Source of the DNA: Tenrec ecaudatus
Lineage: Eukaryota; Chordata; Mammalia; Afrosoricida; Tenrecidae
Direction: 5' to 3'
Assembly: GCF_050624435.1 (NCBI RefSeq)
Contig: NC_134538.1
Coordinates: 129,996,937-130,060,936, forward strand
Length of the DNA: 64,000 nucleotides
Shown: positions 21,220 to 31,844 of the stretch, piece after piece
Layout: every line of letters begins with the position of its first letter
Numbering within the stretch: position 1 is the stretch's first letter
Translations under genes and position numbers: made by a program
The notes under the pieces: model-generated
Told to the model about the DNA's origin: nothing
Databases searched by the model: none
The model's input: only the letters and a program-made list of their open reading frames with translations

Positions 21220-22347
21220 ATGGGGCCTATGAAAGGATCAAGGAAAAATCAACAGACCACATCACTCCCAACAAAAAAATCAGAGAAACGAGGCACTTTA
21301 ACAGACCTAACGTCACTCATAGAAGAAACAGATATAGATCAGCCACAAAAGGAAATCTTCAGAACTCTGCTTGCAGTAATACAGGAGCTTAGAGAAGCAA
21401 ACCAAAATAAGGACGCAACGATAGAGGGGATGAAATGCACAATAGAGGGGATGAAGTCCACAATAGAGGGGATGAATACTATCCACCAAAAGGAACTGCA
21501 GAAACTAACAGAGGAGGTAGCAGAGGCCACACAAAAGGTCACAGAAGCTATATCTAGGCTTGAGGAGGCTGAGAACCGTATCAGTGAACTCGAGGACGCT
21601 CAAACCAAACGAAGCAAGCGAGAAAAACAATCAGATAGGAAAATTAAAGAAACAGAAGACAGCCTGAGATCAATGACAGATGCTATGAAGAGGAATAATA
21701 TTCGAATAATCGGTCTACCGGAACACAACATAACACACAAATCGACTGCCAAGATAGCAAAGGAATTTCTGGAAGAAAATTTCCCCAACCTAACAAAGCA
21801 GAATCTGACTCTCATACAGGAAGCAGAGAGGACGCCGGCTAAGCTAAACACCAAGAAGAACACTCCAAGACATATAATTGTAAAAGTATCCAACTTAGAG
21901 GAAAAAGAGAAAATTTTACGAGCATCAAGAGAAAGGAAGACAGTCACACACAAAGGAGCGCAGGTAAGAATATGCTCAGACTTATCAGCAGAAACCATGA
22001 AGAGGAGGAGAGAATGGAGCAACATCTTCCAAAAACTGAAAGATAAAAATGCCTCCCCCAGAATCCTATACCCTGCCAAGTTATCCATTAAGATAGAGGG
22101 TAAGATAAGGGTCTTCCAGGACAAGGAAGAACTCAAAAAATATACTGCAAGTCACCCGACCCTGCAGAACATACTGGCTGACTCACTATGGCCAGAAGAT
22201 CAAGCTCCAACTAGAACCACCAGGAGACCACCATATAGCCCATCTCCATCTAGAAGCCAACATGCCAGTAACACGTACCAGGACAACACGGTCTCAGATG
22301 GAAAAGAGGACAGGATAGAAACCCTTCGCTCAAACGCAGTACACTGA
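21220..22347 (+). CDS. L1 ORF1 protein (RNA-binding trimeric chaperone)
   Basis: An intact 375-codon ORF encoding the L1 ORF1p, which trimerises, binds L1 RNA and acts as a nucleic-acid chaperone in the cytoplasmic ribonucleoprotein. The start ATG is in strong context (A at -3, G at +4). A basic N-terminus is followed by a coiled coil from about residue 30 to 150, containing three tandem 7-residue TIEGMK-type repeats (residues 67-87). The RRM begins near residue 158 with the NNIRIIGLPE motif (159-168), and the C-terminal domain carries YPAKL at 284-288 and FQDKEELKKY. A proline/serine/arginine-rich tail after about residue 320 makes it longer than human ORF1p (338 residues). No lesion is visible. 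ORF2 starts 42 bp downstream. Confidence 0.95.
   Translation: MGPMKGSRKNQQTTSLPTKKSEKRGTLTDLTSLIEETDIDQPQKEIFRTLLAVIQELREANQNKDATIEGMKCTIEGMKSTIEGMNTIHQKELQKLTEEVAEATQKVTEAISRLEEAENRISELEDAQTKRSKREKQSDRKIKETEDSLRSMTDAMKRNNIRIIGLPEHNITHKSTAKIAKEFLEENFPNLTKQNLTLIQEAERTPAKLNTKKNTPRHIIVKVSNLEEKEKILRASRERKTVTHKGAQVRICSDLSAETMKRRREWSNIFQKLKDKNASPRILYPAKLSIKIEGKIRVFQDKEELKKYTASHPTLQNILADSLWPEDQAPTRTTRRPPYSPSPSRSQHASNTYQDNTVSDGKEDRIETLRSNAVH
21418..21480 (+). repeat. Three 21-bp tandem repeats in ORF1 coiled coil
   Basis: Units at 21418-21438, 21439-21459 and 21460-21480 share the core atagaggggatgaa. Each encodes one heptad (T-I-E-G-M-K/N-x), so copy number can change without breaking frame or coiled-coil register. 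Confidence 0.97.
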
Positions 22348-22389
22348 TATGAAGGAAGATAGGCAAAGACCCAAAACACAAAACAGAAT

Positions 22390-25300
22390 ATGGCAACCAT
22401 GAAGCCAGAGATTGTAATAATCACTCTGAATACAAATGGGCTCAATTCATATGTTAAAAGAAAGAGGCTGGAGGATTGGATTAGAAAACATAACCCATCA
22501 ATCTGCTGCCTGCAAGAGACACACCTCAAGCGAGCAGACAAGCATATGCTGAGAATAAAGGGCTGGCAGAAAGTTTACCAAGCAAATGGTAACTCCAAGA
22601 AGGCAGGAGTGGCTATCTTAATCTCCGACAAAATGGATCTCAAGATCCAAAACATAAAAAGAGACAAAGAGGGACATTACATAATGCTCAAAGGCTCAGT
22701 AAACCAGGAAGCACTTAGCATACTGAATATTTACGCACCTAATAATGGCGCGGCAAATTTCGTCAAACAAAGTATTAAAAAAATGACAGAAGAAATCACG
22801 GAAACAACAATAATAGTGGGGGACTTCAACACTCCACTATCAGAGAAAGACAGGTCACAGGGAAAGAAGCTCAGCAAAGAGGCCAGAGAGCTAAACAATG
22901 TAATTAGGCAACAGGGCCTGATAGACATCTATAGAGCCTTTCATCCAAAAGCAAAAGGTTTCACATTCTTCTCCAATCCACACGGATCTTTCTCAAGAAT
23001 AGATCACATGCTGGGACACAAGGCCAGCCTGAGTAAATTCAAACACATAGATATTATCCAGACGTCTTTCTCAGACCACCATGCCATAAAGCTGGAGATT
23101 AATAGGAGGGCACCCAGAAAAGCAAGGGCCACCAATTGGAGAATAAACAACGATCTCCTGCGACATGAATGGGTTAAGGTCCAGATCAGAGAGGATATCA
23201 GGAAGTTTCTAGAAACTAATGAGAACGAGCATACAACATATCAAAACTTATGGGACACTGCAAAGGCAGTTATCAGAGGTAGCTTGATATCACTGAATGC
23301 ATATATGAAAAAAGAAGAAAGGCGTATGACAGATATGTTAACACAAAACCTCCAACAACTAGAACAGAGTCAACAGAACTACCCCTCCAATAGCAAGAGA
23401 AAAGAAATAATAAAAATCAGGGCGGAGTTAAACCAGTGGGAAGACAAAAGAACAATGCAAAGGATTAACGCAACTAGAAGCTGGTTTTATGAACGAATTA
23501 ATAAAATTGACACTCCCCTGGCAAAGCTTACCAAAGATAGAAAGGAGCAATCATCAATAGCTAGGATGAGGGATGAATCGGGGGCAATAACAACAGACCC
23601 CAATGAGATAAAAAGGATAATCACAAAGTACTATGAAGGTTTGTATTCTAATGAATTCAGAAACCTGGAAGTCATGGATAAATATTTAGAAAAACAATCT
23701 ATCCCTAGATTATCTGAGACAGAGATCAAGAACCTCAACAAACCCATAGCGAAGGAAGAAATAGAGAGTGTCATCAAAAACCTACCAAGGAAAAAGGCCC
23801 CAGGGCCAGATGGCTACACAGCAGAATTTTACCAAACATTCAGGGAAGAGCTGACACCGATCCTCCACAAAGTATTCCATAACATAGAAAAGAACGGTAA
23901 GCTCCCAAACTCATTTTACGAAGCCAGCATTACTTTGATACCCAAACAGGGAAAAGACCCCACAGGTGTAGAGAATTATAGACCAATATCTCTAATGAAC
24001 ATAGATGCAAAAATCCTTAACAAAATATTGGCCAATAGAATACAAAGGAACATCAAACATATCATTCACCACGACCAAGTAGGATTCATCCCAGCGATGC
24101 AGGGATGGTTTAACATCCGAAAATCCATCAATATCATACACCACATCGAGAAGAAAAAGGATAAAAACCATATGATAATATCCATAGATGCAGAAAAAGC
24201 ATTTGACAACATCCAGCACCCATTCCTAATCAAAACACTCATGAAGATAGGATTGGAAGGTAAGTTCCTCAAGCTCATACAAGCTATCTATGAAAGACCA
24301 ACAGCCAACATCATAGTCAATGGAGAAAAGACAAGAACAATACCACTGAAAAAGGGTACAAGACAAGGATGCCCCCTGTCCCCTCTTCTATTCAATATCG
24401 TTTTGGAGGTTCTGGCTAACAACATAAGACAGCGGAAGGACATCAAAGGGATCCAGTTGGGAGAGGAGGAGGTGAAACTATCGTTATTTGCAGATGACAT
24501 GATCCTATATATTGAAGACCCCCAGAACTCCACAGTTGGAATACTTACAGCAATAGAGGAATACGGAAGAGTAGCAGGATACAAGATCAATAAACAGAAG
24601 TCGGTAGGGTTTCTATACACATCGGACAGGGCCAGGGAAGAGGCGATTAAGAGGGAAGTACCCTTCACAGTAGCCAAGAACAAACTGAAATGCCTAGGAA
24701 TATATTTAACAAAAAATACTAAAGACCTTTATAAGCATAATTATAAAACCCTATTACAGGAAACCAAAAGTGACCTTCACAAATGGATGACCCTCCCCTG
24801 CTCATGGTTAGGTAGGCTGAACATAGTAAAGATGACAGTTCTTCCTAAAGCACTCTACAAGTTCAATGCTATACCAATCCAATTACCATCAACCTTCTTC
24901 AAAGAATTGGAAAAACTGACCACCAACTTCATATGGAGAGGGAAGAGACCCAGAATTAGCAGAGAACTCCTCAAGAAGAAGGACACAATTGGAGGACTCG
25001 CCTTACCTGATTTTAATGCCTACTACACAGCTACAGTGGTCAAAACAGCATAGTACTGGCACAATGATAGACACTCAGACCAGTGGAAAAGAATAGAAAG
25101 CCCAGGAGTAAAATCATCAGCATATAGACAACTGATCTTCGACAAGGGTCCCAAAAACGTCAAGTGGGAAGCAGATGCCCTCTTTAATAAGTGGTGCTGG
25201 AAACAATGGATATCCACATGTAGAAAGTTGAAACAAGACATCTACCTCACCCCATGCACAAGAATACACTCAAGGTGGATCACAGATCTAGAAGTCAAGC

Positions 25301-26197
25301 CCCAAACCATCAGGACCATTAAGGAGGGAATCGGGACTAATCTCAGAGCACTGGCCCAGGGAGCACATAGGCTCACTGCAACAGGGAAGGGGACACACAC
25401 AGGTGATCTGGAAATCGACAAATGGGATCTAATAAGAATAAAACACCTGTGCACCTCGAAAGACTTTGCCAAGAGGGTGACAAGGCAACCCACAGACTGG
25501 GAGAAGATTTTTAGTAATGACACGTCAGACAAAGGACTCATTACTAAAATCTACAACACCATCATGACCTGCAAAAAGAGGAAAACAGTTAACCCCCTAA
25601 GGAAGTGGGCAAAAGAAATGAGAAGAACTTTCACTAGAGAGGAGATCAATATGGCCAATAAATATATGAGAAAGTGCTCGAAGTCCCTTGCCATAAGAGA
25701 AATGCAAATCAAAACAACCATGAGATACCACCTAACACCCCTGAGGCTAGCCCAGATCAGTAAATCAGAGAGCAACAAGTGTTGGAGGGGCTGTGGTGAA
25801 GTAGGAACCCTCCTCCACTGCTGGTGGTCGTGCAGATTTGTACAGACACTGTGGAAAGCAATCTGGCGATACCTAAAGAAAATGGAAATTGATCTACCTT
25901 ACGACCCAGCCATCCCTCTACTGAAGCAGCAAATAAAACACGACCAGTCATATGCGCTCCAATGTTTATTGTGGCACAATTCACAATAGCAAAGACTTGG
26001 AAACAGCCTAAGTTTCCATCGATAGACGAGTGGATTAGCAAACTTTGGCACATACACACAATGGAGTATTATGCAGCACTGAAAAGCACCGATGAGCACA
26101 TGAAACACGTTATTCATGGGAAGAGCTGGAAGGAATTATGTTAAGCGAGGTAAGCCAGACCCAAAGGGACAGGTACAACATGAGTCCCCTGAGGTAA
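22390..26197 (+). pseudogene. L1 ORF2 (endonuclease/reverse transcriptase), disrupted
   Basis: Equivalent to about 1269 codons, close to human ORF2p length. The apurinic-type endonuclease (residues 1-240) keeps N14, E43 (QETH), D145 and N147 (GDFN), D205, D229 and H230, the same numbering as human. The reverse transcriptase keeps [11 protein letters not shown] and FADDM with D702/D703. A stop TAG at 25051-25053 replaces an expected Trp codon (TGG to TAG), ending the first frame after 887 codons. The same frame reopens and runs to 25989, including the C-terminal Cys motif CX3CX7HX4C at 25780-25833. A one-base loss near 25955 moves the frame, giving the stretch from 25962 with TIAKTW and MEYYAA. 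A second shift near 26138 leads to a TAA at 26195. A truncated EN-RT protein could still be made from 22390-25053. Confidence 0.95.
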
Positions 26198-27649
26198 GTA
26201 CAATCAGCATGACAGAAATAGAAGAATAAACATCCATCCCACAATAAACGGGAGGAAGCATAGATAGTTGGAGGGAGGACAGGCCACACCTAGGGAGGTA
26301 CATGAGAGCCCAGCATAAAGAATGAGTAGTGGGGTAGAGAGAGGGAGAACCGGAAGGGGAAGAATCTGAATGGATGGTATGGGGGGGGGCAGGGTACTAA
26401 CCCACCCGGGGGAGAGTATCGGTTGTGTCCCCACAGATCTGGAACATGCATACGGACCCCAACACGACACACCAAACAAGGAGGGCAACGCAAAGTACAG
26501 AGGTCTACACAAAGAGGCTGGACGACAAGCCGGCCCAAACCAGAATTAGGCTGACCCCCACACTCGAAGGGAATACCACAGAAAATAAAAATAGATCGTC
26601 TGGAGTGGGAAAGGAACTGACCCACCACACCACATCCGGAAGGAAGCTGAAACAAAAGAAGGAGAAAGGACATAGTGGAGTACACCTGGGTCCACCAAGC
26701 CCAAAGTCGATAGACCAGCTAGAAGGGCCCGTCATACAGAGAGGACCATTCAGCTGACCACACTACGAGATAAGACATCTTGCACCAACACATGGCCCTA
26801 CATGGGACAGCACCTGAGACACAATGGGGGATGGGCGACTGAGCTGACCCCGCCACACTGAGGCAAACACTGGGGGCGTGCAATGGAGCAGCGGAGGAAG
26901 CAGAGCAAAGGGAGCCCGAGGGAGTATAAAGGATGGTCTACAGGCCAACGAAAGGACCTTGAACTACTAGCAATTTTTCTTTTAATATTTGCTATCTTTT
27001 TGCTTAGTCTTTTTTAATTTGTTTTGTTTTTTACCTTGTAAATTTTGTATATTAGTGGCTTTTCTGCTTATCAGCGTGTCGATGTTGCTTCTGTCAAAGC
27101 CATGTTCTTATGGGCCACTTGGGTACAGTCAAAGTCATATCCATTTGTATGCACATATTACTATGTCAGCAGGTCCACCTAGACAAGATAGGCTGGACAA
27201 ATAATGAGAGAAGAAAACAACAGGACCAACGGTCCTGGAGGGACATGAGAGCGTGGGAGGTAGGGGAAGGGAGGAGGTGTCACCCAACACAGAAACAAGG
27301 GAACAGCGAATGGTTCTAAACCAGAGGAGGGAGGGGAGGACTGGAAGGGAGTGACCAAGAGCAAGGTAACTGAGAGGAACTACTGAATACAGAATGAAGG
27401 CCAAACATGGTAATGGGTCGGGAGGAAAGCGAAAGGAAATAGAGGAAAGGAGTAGGAGGCAAAGTGCATACAGAGAAGCCTAAATACAGACATGTACCTA
27501 TGTAAATATATTTATAATTATGGGGGCAATAGATTTATATGCATATATTTATAGGTTCAGTAGTAGGGTAGCAGATGGACATTGGGCCTCCTCAGGCATA
27601 ATCCCCCAATACAATAGCACCTCGGCCTGCTAAGCAGCCATTGCAGGAT

Positions 27650-28071
27650 ACCCATCTTCCCGACATGATCACTGAAGACAGCCGTGTGTGTAAGCAAATG
27701 TGGTGAAGAAAGCTGATGGTGCCCGGCTATCAAAAAAAGATATAGCGTCTGGGGTCTTAAAGGCTTGAAGGCAAATAAGCGGCCATCTAGCTCAGAAGCA
27801 ACAAAGCCCACAGAGAAGAAGCACACGGCCTAAGCGAATACAAGGTGTTGAATGGACCATGTAGCAGATACAAAGGAACAAAAACAATCATTGTGTGATC
27901 ACCTTCCTCACATAATGGCTGAAGACGAAATGTGCATAAGCAAGTGTGGTGAAGAAGGCGGATGGTGCCCGGCTACTGAGAGATATAGCGTCTGGGGACT
28001 TGAAGGCTTGAAAGCAAACAAGTGGCCATCTAGCCCAGAAGCAACCGAGCCCACACGGAAGCAGCACACCA
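27650..28071 (+). repeat. Direct duplication inside L1 3' UTR
   Basis: 27650-27831 and 27896-28071 share 'gtggtgaagaa', 'gatggtgcccggcta', 'gatatagcgtctgggg' and 'ggccatctagc' at a fixed offset of about 246 bp. The copies differ at many positions, so the duplication predates this insertion. Confidence 0.85.
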
Positions 28072-28604
28072 ACATAGGTGACCATGAAGGACAGAGGAGA
28101 CCAGGTCTCCAACATCAAAGGTGGGGTGGTGGTGAGAATCACATCACCGTGAAAGAGGGGGAGTGCATGATGGGGACCCAATGCCCACCTGTAGAGAGCT
28201 GAACACCCCTTCCAGAGGGGTAGGGAGGAGGAGATGGGCCACACAGGGTTCAGTGTAACAACAATGAAACTCAAAACCTTCCTCTAGTTCCTGAACGCTT
28301 CCTCCCCTCCCAATCATCATGACCCCAATACTACATTGCCTTGCGGACCTGGTTGTACCAGAGGATGTACAGTGGTGCAGTGGGGATCTGGAGGCACAGG
28401 TAATCTAGGACAGACGAACCCTTCAACACCAGCGGTGGGAGAGGTGACACCAGGAGGGAAGGGCATGTAGAAAGGGAGAACCGATCTCGGAGATCTATGT
28501 GTAACCTCCTCTCTGGGAGATTGTCAAGGGGGAGGCGGGTGAGGGGAGACGCCGGGGAGTGTAAGATAAGATATAATAATTATTTATAAACTATCAAGGG
28601 ACCA

Positions 28605-28637
28605 GGGGTGGGATCGGGGAGGGAGGGAGGATGGGGG
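28605..28637 (+). promoter_or_regulatory. G-rich tract, possible G-quadruplex, in L1 3' UTR
   Basis: Six G-runs of three to five bases lie within 33 bp (28605-08, 28610-12, 28616-19, 28621-23, 28625-27, 28633-37), enough for a quadruplex on the + strand or RNA. G-rich 3' UTR tracts are a known L1 feature. Confidence 0.7.
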
Positions 28638-28774
28638 AAAAAAAAGGGAAACCGAGCTGATTCCAGGAACCCAAGTGGAAGGTGAATTATGAGAGTGACG
28701 AGTGCAACGAATGTATAAGGGTGCTTTGCTCATTTGATGTACGCACAGATTGTGATAAGAGTCTTATGAGCCCC

Positions 28775-28780
28775 AATAAA
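28775..28780 (+). terminator. L1 polyadenylation signal
   Basis: AATAAA in 'gagccccaataaaaag', the 3'-terminal motif also seen in the other L1 fragments here in reverse. Confidence 0.85.
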
Positions 28781-28823
28781 AAGATTTTCAAAAATGCAAT
28801 ATAATTGAAAAATTTTTTAAAAA

Positions 28824-28837
28824 AAGAACATATAACC
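28824..28837 (+). repeat. L1 target-site duplication, right copy
   Basis: aagaacatataacc, identical over 14 bp to 20016-20029, directly after the A-rich tail. Confidence 0.95.
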
Positions 28838-29030
28838 ATGAAAAGTCTTACATTTAGAAATCTCACAACTCAATAAAATGAATAAACGAAACCCATCTTT
28901 TAAATATAGCCAAACCTTTCAACAGGCACTTCACCAACATGTGAATATCAGGTATTAAATATAGGAATATAGACTGAATATTAGTCATAGGGAAATACAA
29001 ATTATAACCATAATAATAGAGTCTAATACA
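28838..29030 (+). repeat. Old L1 ORF2 fragment, right half
   Basis: 'ctcacaactcaataaaatga', 'caacaggcacttcaccaaca' and 'tagggaaatacaaatta' continue the ancient L1 ORF2 interrupted at 20015. It ends where the RTE element begins. Confidence 0.65.
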
Positions 29031-30722
29031 CCCTCACCACCAATCATCTGTCTGCCAATTTGTTGTATTGCGGTGGCTTGCATGTTGCTGTGATACTGGA
29101 AGCTATGTCACAAGTATTTCATATGCCAGTATCATCAGTTATGTTGAACAAGTTTCAGTGGAACTTCCAGACAAAGGTAGACTAGGAAGAGGGAACCTAG
29201 ACATTTCCTTATAAAAAATCCTGACCAGTGAGATATTGTATAACAGTGGGATTATTGGCTGTTACAGTTTAAAGAGATGAGTTTTTCAGAATGGAAGGCA
29301 TTCAAAATATGTCTGAGAAAGAGCTGCATTCTCAAAGAAGAGTCAACCTTTATAATATGATGGAAAGCTTCCAGGACATTTATTTACTGACGTGGCCTGA
29401 CTAAAATTGAGAAGGAACTGCTGGAAATATCCATTAATAATCACAATGTGGTATGTGCAAAATATGAATCTAGGAAAATTGGGAGTCATCCAAAATGAAA
29501 TCGAACTCAAAAAGATGAATATCCTCAGCATTAATCAGTTACCATGGCTTGCTCTTGCCCATTCTGAATCAGACAAGCAGATGGACTACTGTGCCATAAA
29601 TGACAAATTGAAGAGAAGTGGTGTCACACTCATTGTCACAGAGAACATCTCAAGATCTGTCTTAAAGTACAATGGAATCAGTGACAGAATGTCTGTACAC
29701 CTACAAGTCACATACTACTAACATATGCATCACCTACTAAGGAAACATAAAACATTACCAACTTCTGTAGTCTCAAATTAATCAACCATGTAATCAAAAT
29801 GCATTAAAAAGTTTAGAAGCAAAAAAAATCACTATTTGGAAAATATAGCCTTGGAGATAAAAATGATGGAGGGTATCACATTTCGCAAGACCAGTGCTCT
29901 GTTAATAGCAAACACTTTGTTTCAACAACATCAACAGGAATTAAACACATGAATCCCACTAGACAATGCACAAGAATCCAATAGACTACATCTATGGACA
30001 GAGACAATGAAGGCACTCCATATCATTAGTCAGAATAAAATCAGAACAGGACATGAATTGCTCATTTGTAATTTAAACATGAAACTGAAGAAAATTAAAA
30101 CAGGTTCACCAAAGCCAAAGTATAGCTTTGCATATACCCCGCCTCAATTTACAGACCCTTTAAAAATAAATTTGATGCATTGAACATCAATGATCAAGGA
30201 CTGGAAAAATAGTAAAATCAAGAGCACCATGCATGAAGAAAGAAAGCAAAATGTCATTAAAGAGACAGGAAAGAAAGAACACAATACAATAGATGTCAGA
30301 AGAAACTCTGAAACTTGCTTTTGAAAATAGAGTAAAGAAAACAGAAAAAAATTATGATCTACAAACGCTGAACACAAAATCTATAAGGATAGCTTGAGAA
30401 GTGTTATAGTGAAATATGCAAATACCAGGAGTTAGGAAACAAAATGTGACTGGGCGTGCTTGGTATTTCTCAAGCTGAAAGAACTGAAGAAAGTACTTAA
30501 GCTTCCAGTTGCAACATCAAAGAATCTTACAAGCAAAATGCTGATTGAGGCAGGAAAACAAAATGGATAAAAGGAATACATAGAGTCATTATATGCAAAA
30601 GAAAACAAAATGGTCAGTAATCAACTATTTCGGAAGGTCGTGTATGATCAAGAACAGATGACATTGAATGTAGCAGTCCAAGTTACAGTGAAGGCATTGA
30701 CCACAGGACTTAACCAAACCAT
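29031..30722 (+). mobile_element. RTE/BovB-like LINE, near-complete: 5' end and endonuclease part
   Basis: Begins with 'caccctcaccaccaatcatc' and 'gcggtggcttgcatgttgct', the RTE 5' end. A 104-codon open stretch at 29407-29721 still reads as the RTE AP-endonuclease N-terminus (NLGKLGVIQNE, HSESDKQMDYC, NDKLKRSGV). The expected catalytic Glu in the ISEL-type motif reads Gln here (INQL), and frames break repeatedly after that. RTE LINEs encode one EN-RT protein. The copy continues at 31845 after a SINE and an L1. Confidence 0.85.
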
Positions 30723-30870
30723 ATAACCCAAACCTGTTACCGAAACACGACATCACCGAGAATTGCCCCCACAAGTTTTTCAAGGCTAATAGTTTGTAGA
30801 CGAGCAGACTTACACATCTTTCTTCCTGAGAGAAGCTGGTAGTTTTGATAAGAATTGACAGAACTCTAAT
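30723..30870 (-). repeat. SINE inserted in the RTE element
   Basis: 'gaattgcccccacaagtttt', 'caaggctaatagtttgtaga' and 'cacatctttcttcctgagag' are reversed AfroSINE blocks in order, heavily diverged. Confidence 0.6.
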
Positions 30871-30889
30871 AAAAATGTTTTTAAAAAAT

Positions 30890-31844
30890 AAGCACAATGC
30901 TATTGGGCCTCTACTCAAGTCCTCCCTCAATGCAAGAACACTTTTTCCTAATAATCTGGCATTCTGTGACGCTCACCTTCCCAGTCTGATCGCTGAAGAA
31001 AAAATGGGTGCATAAGCCAATGTGGTGGAGAAAGCTATTAGCAGATATAGCATCTGGAGTCTCAAAGGTTTGAAGTTAGACAAGCGACCATCTAGCTGGG
31101 AAGCAACAAAGGCCTCCTGGAAGAAGCACACCAGCTGTGTGATCATGAGATGTCAGCCAACAGCAGAAGACCCCAACCAATCATATTGATATGAATGAGG
31201 TGAAGTGAAGTGGAGACTGAAAGTCCATCTGTAGACGATTGGACATCCTCTCACAGAAGGGTCACAAGGAAGGGGTGAGCCAGCCAGGGTGCAGTATCGC
31301 ACCCGTGAAACTTACAACATTCCTCTAACTCTTTAATGTTTCCTCCCCCATCCCCCCCACCCCCACACACATTATCATGATCCCAGTTCTACCTAACAAA
31401 TCTGGCTAGACCAGAGAATGTACACTGGTACAGATAAGAGCTCTGTACACACGAAATCCAAAACAGATCAATCCCCCAGGGACAATAATGGGACTAGTTA
31501 TACCATAAGAGTTGGGGGTAGGTGGGGGAATAAAGGTAGAACCTTTCCCAATGATTGATGTATAATGCTCCACTCAGGGTGATGGACAACAGAAATGGGT
31601 AAAGGGAGACAGCAGATGGTTTAAGATATGAAAATAATAATAATTTATAATTTATCAAGAGTGGGACAGGAGGGGAAAAAAAGGGGAGCTGATACCAAGG
31701 GCTCAATTAGAAAGAAAATGCTTTGGAAAAAAAAGATGACAACATATGCACAAATGTGATTGACACAATGGATGTATGGATTGTTATAAGAGCTCTAAGA
31801 ACCCCCCCAATAAAATGATTAAAAAAGAGAGAAGCACAATACTA
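30890..31844 (+). mobile_element. 5'-truncated L1 with 13-bp TSD inside RTE
   Basis: L1 3' UTR body at 30903-31831, ending in ccccaataaaatgatt and an A-rich tail. It is flanked by aagcacaatgcta (30890-30902) and aagcacaatacta (31832-31844), one mismatch in 13. It shares 3' UTR blocks with the intact L1 ('gaagcaacaaaggc', 'aagcacaccagc'). Confidence 0.9.

Larger units (their letters stand above)
20030..28823 (+). mobile_element. Full-length LINE-1 retrotransposon
   Basis: An 8.8-kb L1 with all parts in order: 5' UTR (20030-21219), ORF1 (21220-22347), 42-bp spacer, ORF2 (22390-26197, broken), a 2.6-kb 3' UTR, AATAAA at 28775 and an A-rich tail. A perfect 14-bp target-site duplication flanks it, indicating recent insertion. 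L1 moves by target-primed reverse transcription: ORF2p nicks DNA and copies the mRNA in cis while ORF1p coats it. It is longer than the roughly 6-kb human L1, mainly because of the 3' UTR. ORF2 carries one nonsense codon and two frameshifts, so autonomous activity is unlikely. It lies inside an older L1 ORF2 piece. Confidence 0.97.
26198..28823 (+). other. L1 3' UTR, 2.6 kb
   Basis: Purine-rich non-coding tail, much longer than the roughly 0.5-kb human L1 3' UTR. It contains a diverged direct duplication (27650-27831 and 27896-28071), a G-rich tract at 28605-28637, AATAAA at 28775-28780 and an irregular A-rich end. Its sequence matches, in order, most of the shorter L1 fragments in this window, so it defines their common lineage. 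Open frames here (for example 26425-26757 and 27888-28274) are chance. Confidence 0.85.

Noticed and set aside
26204-28274. Many frames of 60-131 codons between 26204 and 28274
   Set aside because: All lie in the L1 3' UTR, on both strands, without codon bias or motifs.
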